64,000 bases of DNA from Thalassobacillus sp043497085 (GTDB taxonomy: Bacteria; Bacillota; Bacilli; Bacillales; Halobacillaceae), in assembly GCA_043497085.1 (NCBI GenBank), contig JBIEKI010000007.1. One strand, 5' to 3'. Below the pieces are notes generated by a model. It did no database searches. It was given only the letters and a program-made list of their open reading frames with translations, and had not been told where the DNA came from. This document shows, one piece after another, positions 18,375 through 27,278 of the stretch. Made by a program: the position numbers and the translations under genes. Every line of letters begins with the position of its first letter. Position 1 is the stretch's first letter.

Positions 18375-18905
18375 ATGCTCTTTCAGAATAAAAATTTGCT
18401 GGTGAGGAAATTAGAAGAAAAGGACAGTCACCTGCTGGCAAAATGGCTATCTGATCCACGGGTTCTTGAATTTTATGAAGGAAGAGACAATCCATTTGAT
18501 CTAGATAAAGTGAAAGAAGAATTTTATGATCCTAAGGACTATGTTAATAAGTGTATCGTCACTTTTGAAGGAAGTGAAATTGGGTATATTCAATTCTATC
18601 TATTAGAGGAGGATACCAAAAGAGAATATGGGTATGGGGATGAAATTATATTTGGAATAGACCAGTTTATTGGGGAAGCAGCGTATTGGAATAAAGGCAT
18701 TGGCACCTTACTTGTTACTTCTATGGCTAACTTTTTATTGGTGCAAAAAAGGGCAGACCTGGTAGTGATGGATCCCCAAATAAGGAACGCAAGGGCTATT
18801 AAATGTTATGAGAAAAGCCGTTTTAAAAGAGTTAAATTACTCCCAAAACATGAGTTTCACGAAGGGGGATATAGAGATTGCTGGTTGATGGAGTATCGAG
18901 GATAA
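18375..18905 (+). CDS. GNAT acetyltransferase, AAC(6')-like
   Basis: A 176-residue acetyl-CoA-dependent N-acetyltransferase. The segments IIFGIDQFIG, YWNKGIGTLL (acetyl-CoA-binding loop) and VVMDPQIRNARAIKCYEKS resemble the aminoglycoside 6'-N-acetyltransferase branch of the GNAT superfamily. Whether it modifies aminoglycosides or another amine cannot be told from sequence. ATG 18375 follows AAAGGGGG by 6 bases; the longer frame from 18327 lacks a ribosome binding site. It precedes a hydrolase gene and fosB on the same strand, a group that could be defensive. Confidence 0.75.
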   Translation: MLFQNKNLLVRKLEEKDSHLLAKWLSDPRVLEFYEGRDNPFDLDKVKEEFYDPKDYVNKCIVTFEGSEIGYIQFYLLEEDTKREYGYGDEIIFGIDQFIGEAAYWNKGIGTLLVTSMANFLLVQKRADLVVMDPQIRNARAIKCYEKSRFKRVKLLPKHEFHEGGYRDCWLMEYRG

Positions 18906-18971
18906 TGGTGTGATGTTAAATATGTAATTCGAATGGGTTTCCTGAAAAATATATGGAAGCGAGGAACGTAG

Positions 18972-19874
18972 ATGGAAGGCAGATTAATAGAAATTAGAGG
19001 AAAGAAACTTTATGTTGAAGAGTTTGGGGCAAAGGATAAACAGCCTGTCCTTTATTTACACGGCGGACCTGGTGAAAGCTGCTTTGATTTTACATATCAT
19101 CAAAAAGAAAGGTTGCAGGATCATTTTCATGTCATAGCGATCGATCAACGAGGCGTGTGCCGGTCTGAGATCATTGAAAGTCATGAACATTTCACTTTAA
19201 TGGATATCATAAAAGATTGCGAAGAGCTAAGAGATCACTTACAAATTAACCAGTGGTCGGTTATTGGCCATTCTTTTGGTGGATATTTAGCACTCCTTTA
19301 TGCCGCAACTTTTCCGAGTTCTATTCATAAAGTGATTTTTGAATGTCCAACCTTCGATTTTGAACTTACATCCAGATTTCTCTTAAAGAAAACTGCGAAC
19401 CTAGCAAGAAAGTATGACAATGAAGCGTTAGCTCAAAAATGTATGGAATTATCATGGAGTAAAGATAAATCCCCTCAACAGCTGACCGAGGGATATATGG
19501 AGTTAAGTGATGGATTAGGCGACAGCCGCATTGAAATTTACAGGTACATCACTGATAACCCGACGGATTATAATGCTGCTTACACGGATGAAGAATGGGA
19601 TAAATTTTATAATCGATCGGAAATTCATTATGACCGTTTGCGTGAAGAGGGAAGGCTATTTGAATCCTTGCTGCCCCGGTTAAAAGAAGTGAAAAATCCT
19701 ATGCTCCTAATGACGGCGGAGCATGATGCGGCAACATGTGATATACATCGGAAAACATTCACACGTAATGCTGCAAACGGGGAAGTTCACTACTTTGAAA
19801 AATGTGGACACACGCCGCATTATGAAACTCCGGATCGTTTTCGTGAAGTGGTTGTAGACTATTTAAATCGTTGA
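18972..19874 (+). CDS. Alpha/beta hydrolase, proline iminopeptidase-like
   Basis: A 300-residue alpha/beta-hydrolase fold protein. Motifs are the oxyanion-hole HGGPGES (residue 30), IDQRGVCRS (58), nucleophile S101 in GHSFGG, and a C-terminal CGHTPHYE containing the catalytic histidine. The HGGPG and DQRG motifs are typical of prolyl aminopeptidases, but those are shared with other hydrolases, so the substrate is open. There is no signal peptide. It starts at ATG 18972 after GCGAGGAACG. Confidence 0.8.
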   Translation: MEGRLIEIRGKKLYVEEFGAKDKQPVLYLHGGPGESCFDFTYHQKERLQDHFHVIAIDQRGVCRSEIIESHEHFTLMDIIKDCEELRDHLQINQWSVIGHSFGGYLALLYAATFPSSIHKVIFECPTFDFELTSRFLLKKTANLARKYDNEALAQKCMELSWSKDKSPQQLTEGYMELSDGLGDSRIEIYRYITDNPTDYNAAYTDEEWDKFYNRSEIHYDRLREEGRLFESLLPRLKEVKNPMLLMTAEHDAATCDIHRKTFTRNAANGEVHYFEKCGHTPHYETPDRFREVVVDYLNR

Positions 19875-19915
19875 CAGGACGCGAGGGAGATTAAAATGGG
19901 ATTAGGGGGCTGCAT

Positions 19916-20338
19916 ATGTCGATAAAAGGACTCAATCACTTTTTGTTTTCTGTTTCGGATTTAGAAAGATCCGTCGAGTTTTATAGGAATGTTTTTGACG
20001 CCAGGCTGTTGGTGAAAGGCAGAAGTACGGCATACTTTGATGTTCGTGGTATGTGGTTTGCACTCAATGAAGAAAAAGACATCCCGCGTAATGAAATAAA
20101 GGAGTCCTATACCCATATTGCCTTTTCCATTGACGATAATGATTTTGACAAAATGTATAAAAAGCTAAGTGATCTGGGTGTTGCTATTTTACCTGGCAGG
20201 CCAAGAGATAAAAGGGACAAGCGGTCCATATATTTTGAAGACCCTGACGGCCATAAGTTTGAATTTCATACTGGGACGGTACAGGATCGTTTGTATTATT
20301 ATAAACAGGAAAAAGCCTATATGGAGTTTTTTGATTAA
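19916..20338 (+). CDS. fosB: Metallothiol transferase FosB (fosfomycin resistance)
   Basis: A 140-residue VOC-fold enzyme that inactivates fosfomycin by adding bacillithiol or cysteine. It matches the Bacillus FosB pattern throughout (KGLNHFLFSVSDLERS, YTHIAFSI, ILPGRPRDKRDKRSIYFEDP, DGHKFEFHTG). Expected metal ligands are H8, H67 and E116. ATG 19916 is preceded by TTAGGGGGCTGCAT, a weak site. The last codons and stop lie inside a 20-bp terminator stem. Confidence 0.93.
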   Translation: MSIKGLNHFLFSVSDLERSVEFYRNVFDARLLVKGRSTAYFDVRGMWFALNEEKDIPRNEIKESYTHIAFSIDDNDFDKMYKKLSDLGVAILPGRPRDKRDKRSIYFEDPDGHKFEFHTGTVQDRLYYYKQEKAYMEFFD

Positions 20339-20356
20339 AACTCCATATAGGCTTTT
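20311..20356. terminator. 20-bp perfect bidirectional terminator overlapping fosB stop
   Basis: AAAAGCCTATATGGAGTTTT and its exact complement AAAACTCCATATAGGCTTTT are separated by TTGATT. The left arm encodes the last residues of fosB; the right arm touches the stop of the convergent DUF4003 gene. Confidence 0.9.
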
Positions 20357-21350
20357 ATTGTCCTCCACTGTTGGAGGAAGAAGCGGCAGTTGCAGCTGTT
20401 ATCCCTGCAAGGGTTGCAGCCTGCTGGGCTTGCAGTATAGTTTCCAGTGTGGTGAACAATCCTGTTTGGATGGTGTTGGCTTCGCGCAGCTGATGGCTTA
20501 CCAGAATGTTAACCGCTACCTTGACATTCATTTCTTTTTGCCATTGAAAAGAAGATTCCTGGTCCAGGACATCCTTGAAAGCCAGGACTTCGTTTAGAGC
20601 ATTAGGGCCATCTCCAAGGAATGCGAGTAAGCCTGCTTCCGGATAAAGTAAACTTTTAAAACGGATTTCCGATCTCTTTAATGACTCTGAAGCTCGGATC
20701 GTGCGCTCTACTAGTTCGTCTGGGGTGTGCTGCTCATCCAGGGCAAGCATATGGCTTAAAAATTGAAGGTGATTCCCTTTCCAAAATCCATTTTGATTAA
20801 GTGCGCGATAGATATATTCCACCTGGTCGATGAGCTTTTCCATTTCTTCTTCTTGTAGAGCCAACAATGCAGCCAGTGGATAATCATCGTTTGAAGTGAG
20901 AAAGGGATGTTCCTTTTTCATTAACCGGTGAATCGAAACCGCCTGCTTAACTTTTTCCATCAAGTCAGACTCTTCAGTTTGGTCCTGCATAATCGCGGCA
21001 GCAGCAAGGTAGGTATACTGGGAACGGTTAAACCCGCTTCGAATCATAGATTCATAAACTTGCATCATGTCATGATAAGCTGTGAATGGATCATCAAAAC
21101 GTGTATCCAACATGGCCGCTATCGTGTATCGGAGCGGGGAGTTCAAATAGGAAAACATGCTGGCTTCTTGTTTAATTGTCTCAGAAACTTTCACATAGCG
21201 ATCGATATCAAATCTGCGGTCACTGCTCACATAGACGGCCGCCACCATCATGACAATCTTTTTGTCCGTCCACCTCATCTTTTTTTTCAATTGTTTGTAA
21301 ATGTCCACGTATGTATCTTTCAATAATGTAAGCTTTTCACTTAGCACCAT
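20355..21350 (-). CDS. DUF4003 family protein
   Basis: A 331-residue soluble protein matching the DUF4003 family of Bacilli (KIVMMVAAVYVSSDRRFD near residue 30, repeated helical segments, LLAFLGDG near 240). The body is predicted all-helical. The C-terminus ends in an alanine- and serine-rich tail followed by GGQ. No catalytic motif or known function is recognised. It is single on its strand and shares a terminator with fosB. Confidence 0.75.
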   Translation of the reverse strand: MVLSEKLTLLKDTYVDIYKQLKKKMRWTDKKIVMMVAAVYVSSDRRFDIDRYVKVSETIKQEASMFSYLNSPLRYTIAAMLDTRFDDPFTAYHDMMQVYESMIRSGFNRSQYTYLAAAAIMQDQTEESDLMEKVKQAVSIHRLMKKEHPFLTSNDDYPLAALLALQEEEMEKLIDQVEYIYRALNQNGFWKGNHLQFLSHMLALDEQHTPDELVERTIRASESLKRSEIRFKSLLYPEAGLLAFLGDGPNALNEVLAFKDVLDQESSFQWQKEMNVKVAVNILVSHQLREANTIQTGLFTTLETILQAQQAATLAGITAATAASSSNSGGQ

Positions 21351-21536
21351 ACTGGTCCTCCTTCTTAATGGTTGTTTATTATATTTACGGATGAATAAAG
21401 AAAACGTTCCCGAAGAACAGGAAAAGGTTTACGTTCAGTAGCACAACCCTGCCTCTAGAAGCAGGGATGCTTTAAATAACCTTGAAAAAATCGTACAATA
21501 AAAAGGTTAGTCGCGCGGAAGAGGAGTCGAACGAGA

Positions 21537-22547
21537 ATGGATGTAATAGATAAAAAAGTAATCAATCCAGCCTCAGGGGCAATTGTTATGGCTTTGGGTA
21601 TTTTCTTGCATGGCGTCATGAGTCATTTTTTGAACCAATCTGCAGAACGGTGGTTCGCCTTAACTTTTTTGTTTCTGGCTATCATTATTTACTACAAATT
21701 AGCCCGGCAGTTATTTCAAAAAGGCTTTCTTACTCCTTTTTTAAATAACCCGGTTAATTCTTTTGTAATTGGTTCCTGGATCGCCGGTTTTTCGGTGTTG
21801 GGGATCGTGCTGAAACACTATACACCTTTGCTTCATTCATTAGCGGTGGGTATAGCCGTAATCAACTCATTGTTGTGGGTATTTTTTCTTTATTTAAGTA
21901 TCAAGAATTTCAAACGGCTGTGGCAGCGAACAACCTTCCATGCTACTCATGGTGTTGTACTGTTGTCTGCTGTCGCATCACAATCACTGGTCGTTTTATG
22001 GGAGAAACTGTTCCCTGAACTGCCTGACTTGTTAAGTTTAACTGCCTTTGCCCTCGGTGTCTTCTTTTATGCGAACGGCCTTATTTTAATTTTGAGTCGT
22101 TATTTGACAACAGATTGGTCGATTATTGAAGACTGGACAAACACGAACTGTATTATCCATGGCGGCCTTTCTATTACAGGTTTTGCTATTATTACATCAA
22201 ATATAATGGATGGTTTGGTTCTTTATTATTATTGGTTGTTAGTATTAATAGTATTTTGTTTAGTGGAGGGTGTGGAGGTCATACGCGCCGTCAAACGGGT
22301 TAGGCAAAAAGGCTGGAAAGAAGGCATCTTTACCTACCATATCAGCCAGTGGTCACGGAATTTCACATTCGGAATGTTTTTTGCTTTTTCAATGGCTATG
22401 CGTGGCAACAGCAATGGTGGTAATTTTTTAAATGATTTCCATCACTTCTTCTTGCCTGTATTGGCATGGGTAGTCCTGCTTGCTCTTTTGATTGAAATTA
22501 CTCTATGGGCTCGTGAGGTATTATTGAATAATAGATTCATTTCATAG
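21537..22547 (+). CDS. Multi-pass membrane protein, TDT/SLAC1-like
   Basis: A 336-residue protein with about ten hydrophobic segments and almost no soluble part. PASGAIVMALGIFLHGV at the N-terminus and HGVVLLSAVASQSLVVLW in the middle resemble the tellurite-resistance/dicarboxylate transporter (TehA/SLAC1) family, which conducts anions or organic acids. The match is by pattern only. The start ATG has GAAGAGGAG upstream. A short CCCTGC/GCAGGG hairpin lies 70 bases before the gene without a T-run. Confidence 0.55.
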   Translation: MDVIDKKVINPASGAIVMALGIFLHGVMSHFLNQSAERWFALTFLFLAIIIYYKLARQLFQKGFLTPFLNNPVNSFVIGSWIAGFSVLGIVLKHYTPLLHSLAVGIAVINSLLWVFFLYLSIKNFKRLWQRTTFHATHGVVLLSAVASQSLVVLWEKLFPELPDLLSLTAFALGVFFYANGLILILSRYLTTDWSIIEDWTNTNCIIHGGLSITGFAIITSNIMDGLVLYYYWLLVLIVFCLVEGVEVIRAVKRVRQKGWKEGIFTYHISQWSRNFTFGMFFAFSMAMRGNSNGGNFLNDFHHFFLPVLAWVVLLALLIEITLWAREVLLNNRFIS

Positions 22548-22780
22548 TGGAGTGGAACGTTCATTAGGCCGCTAAACACTCCGGGTCCTCCAGTAAATGG
22601 AAGGCAAGCTAAATGTGTATTGAGTAATTGATGATATTCTGAAATAATTGTTACTAGTTTAAGAAAATTTAGATAAATGGGAAGACAGGGTATAAAGCAA
22701 GCTTGCTTGCAGGGAAGCCATAGCTATTGTCTACGAGGCATGATCAGCTGACCATAATTTTAATAATTGGAGGTACTATA

Positions 22781-23332
22781 ATGAAATTTTCAGTGCTGGT
22801 AGGTAGTGTCAGGAAAGAATCATTTAATAGAAAACTTGCATCTTACATACAATCAAGGTATAAAAACCAGGCAGAAATAGAAATTTTACCAATTGAAGAG
22901 CTGCCTTTTTTTAACCAGGATGATGAATTATCTCCTCCTGCCATTGTTAATGAAATTAAATGGAAGATAAAAGAAAGTGATGGGATTATTATCGTGACAC
23001 CTGAATATAATCATTCCCTGCCAGGTGTATTAAAAAATGCGATTGACTGGTTTTCAAGGGTGGACAAGGTTATGGTGAAGAAGCCTGTCATGATTGCAGG
23101 CGGCTCCATTGGCTTGCTGGGAACTGTTCGAGCTCAAATGCATCTCCGCCAAATCCTTAACTCTCCTGGTCTATCATCCCTTACTTTACCAGGTAATGAA
23201 GTCCTGATAAGCGGTATTGATAAGAAGATGGATGAAAATGGAGATATTATTGATGAGCCGACCATTCAATTTATAGATTCAGTTATGAATAATTATGTTG
23301 ACTGGGTGAAGAAAACAAAGGAAATATCATAA
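22781..23332 (+). CDS. NADPH-dependent FMN reductase family protein
   Basis: A 183-residue flavodoxin-fold oxidoreductase (PF03358 type). The FMN phosphate loop is VGSVRKESFNRKLA at the N-terminus, and VTPEYNHSLPGVLKNAIDW is the characteristic second motif. It probably reduces quinones, azo compounds or metals with NAD(P)H. ATG 22781 is directly supported by TTGGAGGT; the longer frame upstream has no coding look. The 230 bases before it hold no other gene. A large terminator follows. Confidence 0.88.
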   Translation: MKFSVLVGSVRKESFNRKLASYIQSRYKNQAEIEILPIEELPFFNQDDELSPPAIVNEIKWKIKESDGIIIVTPEYNHSLPGVLKNAIDWFSRVDKVMVKKPVMIAGGSIGLLGTVRAQMHLRQILNSPGLSSLTLPGNEVLISGIDKKMDENGDIIDEPTIQFIDSVMNNYVDWVKKTKEIS

Positions 23333-23340
23333 GTGGAAAA

Positions 23341-23397
23341 AGTGCCTGGCCCCCGTTGCGTTACCGCTTTACTCTGGTGGGGGACAGGCACTCTTTA
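23341..23397. terminator. Large hairpin terminator, REP-like
   Basis: AGTGCCTGGCCCCC (23341-23354) pairs with GGGGGACAGGCACT (23379-23392), followed by CTTTATTT, with an A-run on the other side. It serves the convergent reductase and alanine racemase genes. The AGTGCCTG...CAGGCACT arms resemble dispersed repeats known in Bacillus genomes. Confidence 0.8.
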
Positions 23398-23398
23398 T

Positions 23399-24574
23399 TT
23401 AATCGGCAGTATTTAGTTTTAATAATTCTTTCTTCCTGGCCAGTTCTCCATTTTTGACATAGACGCGCGGGACGCGTTTTCCGATCAGGCAAGCTGTTTC
23501 GTAATGTATCGTTCCCATATGATCGGCAATTTCACCCATCGGAATAAAACCTTCAGAAGGTTCTCCGAAGATGGTAACGGTATCTGATTTCGTTATTGTT
23601 TCGATTCCAGTGACATCGATCATTGTCTGGTCCATGCAGATTCTTCCTACAATCGGAGCTCTTTTACCGCAAACCGTGACGTCGCCTTTATTGGAAAGGG
23701 AACGGGAAAAGCCGTCGGCATACCCGATAGGAAGGGTGGCGATGGTACTGGTCTGGGCTGTTGTGAACGTCCGGCCATAGCTGATCGTCTGATTCGCTTC
23801 CAGTGTCTTGATCAGGACGGGTTTCACCTTCAGACTCATGACGTGTTTCAAGGAAATGAGTGGTTTTAAATGCTCCTCCGGATACAATCCATACAGGCTG
23901 ATTCCGACCCTTACCATGTCCATATGCATTTCAGGATAAGCAATTGTCGCTGCACTATTACAGCAATGCTTGATAGGAATAGAGATGTGCTCCTCCAGGA
24001 AATCAACAAACCGGCGAAAGGCCGCAAATTGTTCTTTCGTATAGGCAGCATCCGGATTATCGGCATCTGCAAAATGGGTGAATGCCCCTTCGATGAATAC
24101 ATAATCGGAGGTGAGCGATTCGATAATCTTCAGCGCCTGTTTTTCTTCCTTGATGCCAATCCGGTTCATGCCGGTTTCTATTTTCAGGTGCACACGTGCG
24201 GTCTTTTTCAGCGACTCTGCTGCTATTTGGACTTCTTCCGCTGCCGCTGTGGTAAAAACAGTGAGGGTGATATCCTGGCTGATCGCTGTTTCCACAGCAT
24301 CCGGCGGGGTGTAGCCGAGAACAAGGACTGGTTCATCGATCCCTGCTTCGCGAAGCTGAACCGCTTCCTCCAGGAGTGCAACAGCCAGATAATCAGCACC
24401 GGCAGCAACCGCTTCTTTTGCCATTGCTTCCGCTCCATGCCCGTAGCCATCCGCTTTGACTACGGCCATTAGTTTTGTGTCTGGTTGAATATGATTCTTG
24501 AATGCCAACACATTTTCCTGAAAGGCGTCCAGGGAGACTTCCGCCCACGCCTGACGATAACTTCTTTGATGCAT
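23399..24574 (-). CDS. alr: Alanine racemase
   Basis: A 391-residue PLP enzyme interconverting L- and D-alanine for peptidoglycan. K40 in MAVVKADGYGHG is the PLP lysine. The C-terminal domain contains the region RICMDQTMIDVT, with the second catalytic tyrosine expected nearby in NQTISYGRTF-like context. The start ATG 24574 has AAGGGAGG 8 bases upstream; the annotated-looking longer frame runs into the ald terminator. It lies downstream of ald but is separated from it by a terminator, so it probably has its own promoter. It may serve alanine catabolism or spores as well as wall synthesis. Confidence 0.95.
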   Translation of the reverse strand: MHQRSYRQAWAEVSLDAFQENVLAFKNHIQPDTKLMAVVKADGYGHGAEAMAKEAVAAGADYLAVALLEEAVQLREAGIDEPVLVLGYTPPDAVETAISQDITLTVFTTAAAEEVQIAAESLKKTARVHLKIETGMNRIGIKEEKQALKIIESLTSDYVFIEGAFTHFADADNPDAAYTKEQFAAFRRFVDFLEEHISIPIKHCCNSAATIAYPEMHMDMVRVGISLYGLYPEEHLKPLISLKHVMSLKVKPVLIKTLEANQTISYGRTFTTAQTSTIATLPIGYADGFSRSLSNKGDVTVCGKRAPIVGRICMDQTMIDVTGIETITKSDTVTIFGEPSEGFIPMGEIADHMGTIHYETACLIGKRVPRVYVKNGELARKKELLKLNTAD

Positions 24575-24610
24575 TGGGTTACCTCCCTTACTAGTGTCGC
24601 TTTGTTGGTA

Positions 24611-24650
24611 AAAAAGTATCCTGTCTGCCAATTTGGCAGCAGGATACTTT
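24611..24650 (-). terminator. Terminator of ald
   Basis: AAAAGTATCCTG-T-CTGCC pairs with GGCAGCAGGATACTTTT apart from one bulged base; on the minus strand it ends in a T-run. It separates ald from alr. Confidence 0.85.
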
Positions 24651-24654
24651 TCCA

Positions 24655-25788
24655 TTAATAAGCGAGTTCCGCTTCATGTAATGCGCTTTCTGGAGAAATA
24701 TACTCGTAACCAAGATCCTGTGCTACAGCTTCATACGTCACTTTGCCATTGACGACATTCAGACCGGAAAGGATAGCGGCATTATCCTGAACAGCCTGAA
24801 TAACACCTTTGGAAGCAATTTGGACCGCATACGGTACAGTGACATTGGTTAGTCCTACGGTAGCAGTACGTGGCACAGCGCCAGGGATGTTCGCTACTGC
24901 ATAATGAAGCACGCCGTGTTTTTCATAGATTGGCTCGTCGTGAGTAGTTGGGTGGTCGACTGTTTCGAAGTTTCCACCCTGGTCGATGGCAACATCCACA
25001 ATAACCGATCCTGGCTGCATGGATTGAACCATTTCCTCTGAAACCAATTTTGGTGCTTTTCTACCTGGAATCAATACCGATCCGATGACGAGATCAGATT
25101 CTTTAACCGCCTCTGCGATATTAAGTGGATTAGACATAACTGTATTGATGCTGGAGCCGAAAATATCATCCAGTTCACGTAGACGGCCAGGGTTCAGGTC
25201 GATGATCGTGACCTCCGCTCCATATCCAAGAGCAATTTTTGCTGCATTGGTGCCGACTACACCGCCGCCGATAACTGTCACTTTTCCGCGCTTAACCCCA
25301 GGAATACCGCCGAGCAGGATACCTTTTCCGCCTTGGGACTTTTCTAAATACTGTGCTCCAAGCTGGGAAGCCATTCGACCGGCAACTTCACTCATTGGAG
25401 TAAGTAGTGGCAACGTGCGATCGACCGTAATTGTTTCATAGGCGATGGCAGTGACTTCGTTTTCGATTAATGCCTCTGCTAATTCTGGCTCTGCTGCCAG
25501 GTGGAGATAGGTGAACAGGATAAGTCCTTTACGGAAATATTGATATTCTTCTTTTAGTGGTTCTTTTACTTTCATAATCATATCCGCTTTTGCCCATACA
25601 TCAGCAGCCTGGTCGACGATTTCCGCACCAGCCTTTACATATTCCTCATCCTTGAAGTTGCTTCCCAAGCCGGCTCCTGTTTCGATATAGACTGTCTGTC
25701 CGGCATTTATCAGGTGAACGACCCCTGCTGGAGTCATAGCTACACGGTTTTCGTTGTTTTTTATTTCCTTAAGTACACCAATAATCAC
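24655..25788 (-). CDS. ald: Alanine dehydrogenase
   Basis: A 377-residue NAD-dependent enzyme that deaminates L-alanine to pyruvate and ammonia, used for growth on alanine and in sporulation. Family signatures are MIIGVLKEIKNNENRVAMTP at the N-terminus, IIVDVAIDQGG-type segment (SVIVDVAIDQGGNFET) and the Rossmann motif VIGGGVVGTNAA. The start is GTG 25788 with GAGGAGAG upstream. The gene lies directly downstream of its likely activator adeR, but a terminator separates them. A weak cre-like sequence lies upstream at 25841-25852. Confidence 0.96.
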   Translation of the reverse strand: MIIGVLKEIKNNENRVAMTPAGVVHLINAGQTVYIETGAGLGSNFKDEEYVKAGAEIVDQAADVWAKADMIMKVKEPLKEEYQYFRKGLILFTYLHLAAEPELAEALIENEVTAIAYETITVDRTLPLLTPMSEVAGRMASQLGAQYLEKSQGGKGILLGGIPGVKRGKVTVIGGGVVGTNAAKIALGYGAEVTIIDLNPGRLRELDDIFGSSINTVMSNPLNIAEAVKESDLVIGSVLIPGRKAPKLVSEEMVQSMQPGSVIVDVAIDQGGNFETVDHPTTHDEPIYEKHGVLHYAVANIPGAVPRTATVGLTNVTVPYAVQIASKGVIQAVQDNAAILSGLNVVNGKVTYEAVAQDLGYEYISPESALHEAELAY

Positions 25789-25840
25789 GATTCATCTCTC
25801 CTCTGTTCATTTCTTTTCCTGTTCATCGTAACTTGCTGGT

Positions 25841-25852
25841 AAAGCGTTTTCA
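25841..25852 (-). promoter_or_regulatory. Weak cre-like site upstream of ald
   Basis: On the minus strand TGAAAACGCTTT matches the first twelve positions of the CcpA cre consensus, but the final CA is missing. It lies about 55 bases before the ald start. Confidence 0.3.
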
Positions 25853-25871
25853 TCAGGCAAATGGCTAAATA

Positions 25872-25908
25872 AAAAAAACATGCTTTGTGTATTTGCACAA
25901 AGCATGTT
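25872..25908 (-). terminator. Terminator of the PucR-type regulator
   Basis: AACATGCTTTGTG and CACAAAGCATGTT pair perfectly; on the minus strand the stem is followed by a run of T. Confidence 0.9.
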
Positions 25909-27149
25909 CAATCCATTTTATCTGTAATTAAGTCTAGAAACAGGCTTACCTTTTGGTTTGGGTCGCTAAGATCGATCCCGCCGACATCCCGAATCCGTTT
26001 CAGGCGGTAATTCATGGTGTTCGGGTGAATAAACATTTCCTTCGCGGCCTGGTATACGTTGTTGTCATTCTTCAGGTACGTTTCTAACGTATTCAGGAGA
26101 AAAGTATGGTTGGCTTCGTCGTAACGCCTAAGATTTTCAATTTGCCTGTTATGGTAGTGGTTCGCTTTCTGGAAATTATTTAACCGCTCAATAAATTGGT
26201 AGACTCCTAAATCTTCATACAAAAATACATCCGTAAGTTCTTCAGGAAATTTAATCTTTAACCGCAATACTTCCGTCGCCTGATGGTAGGAATGGACAAT
26301 TTTTTGTGAAGATGGATAGGTCATCCCGGCTGATCCATGCACATCCTGTAACTGTAATTGGCCGGTCATTTTGACAATGAATTGCTGAATGAATTCTTTG
26401 AATGTTTGTTTAGGAGACTCGTCGTCTTTTAATCGCACCAGCATAATAAAATCATCATCATCGAACAGCCGTGTAATCACGGATACCTTTACCTGTGTTT
26501 CTGACAAATAATAGGCGTGTTTTTCCATTTGTTCTGTTACCACATCGGAAAAATTAATGACGACGATCGCTTTATTACCTTCCAGGTTCATATTGTACTG
26601 CTTGGCCTTTTGGAGAATTTCATCACTGTCCCAAAAGTCGCCCCGAAGCAGCTGCCAGAAGAAATCTTTATAACCTTCCTCTGATTTCCTCCGCCGCTTT
26701 CTGCGTTGAAGGAGGAACTTTTTCACATAGAGTGATGCTTCCTTGAATAACCGGATTTCTTCATCTGTAAAAGTAGAGTCCGAGACATGTGCCCAAATAA
26801 ATCCCAGTATTTCATTATTTTTTCGAATCGATATCGCAACCCGATTGCCAAGTCCCGTTTCTTTCATCTCGGGAATGACAACAGGCTCATCACTGTCGAT
26901 CAGCCTTGGCAAAATGCCATTTTTCCATAGCCCGTTAATTACTTTATCGGGAACTTTGCGGTTAATAATAGTAGCAACGCGTACCTCGTCGATATTACTT
27001 GAATGGCGGCTATAAGAGACAAGGCCATGGTTAGAATCTTCTATTGTAATAGGGCAGTTGAAAATATCAGCAATTCGATCGGCAAGTTCTTCAATGGATA
27101 CATGACTTTCATTTAGTCGGTCTTTCAGTATATCTGGATGTAGAGTCAT
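25908..27149 (-). CDS. adeR: PucR-family activator, probable AdeR
   Basis: A 413-residue regulator with an N-terminal sensory region (residues 1-150, GAF-like) and a C-terminal HTH of the PucR/CdaR type (NVYQAAKEMFIHPNTMNYRLKRI from two segments near 365-390). In Bacillus subtilis a PucR-type protein, AdeR, adjacent to ald activates it in response to alanine. The location here, immediately upstream of ald on the same strand, supports the same role; that transfer is an inference. The start ATG follows AAGGAGCGG. Confidence 0.75.
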   Translation of the reverse strand: MTLHPDILKDRLNESHVSIEELADRIADIFNCPITIEDSNHGLVSYSRHSSNIDEVRVATIINRKVPDKVINGLWKNGILPRLIDSDEPVVIPEMKETGLGNRVAISIRKNNEILGFIWAHVSDSTFTDEEIRLFKEASLYVKKFLLQRRKRRRKSEEGYKDFFWQLLRGDFWDSDEILQKAKQYNMNLEGNKAIVVINFSDVVTEQMEKHAYYLSETQVKVSVITRLFDDDDFIMLVRLKDDESPKQTFKEFIQQFIVKMTGQLQLQDVHGSAGMTYPSSQKIVHSYHQATEVLRLKIKFPEELTDVFLYEDLGVYQFIERLNNFQKANHYHNRQIENLRRYDEANHTFLLNTLETYLKNDNNVYQAAKEMFIHPNTMNYRLKRIRDVGGIDLSDPNQKVSLFLDLITDKMD

Positions 27150-27278
27150 TTGACCGCTCCTTTTAGGTTCGTTTGGTTAAAAACACAAATCAGTATTTTT
27201 TTATTTTAGTATATTTACAAATAAAATTCATCTTTAGGATGTTATAGTTTTACCCAAGAACGAACAGGAGGACATCAT

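Noticed and set aside
21446..21466. CCCTGC/GCAGGG hairpin as terminator
   Set aside because: No T-run follows on either strand and no gene ends next to it.
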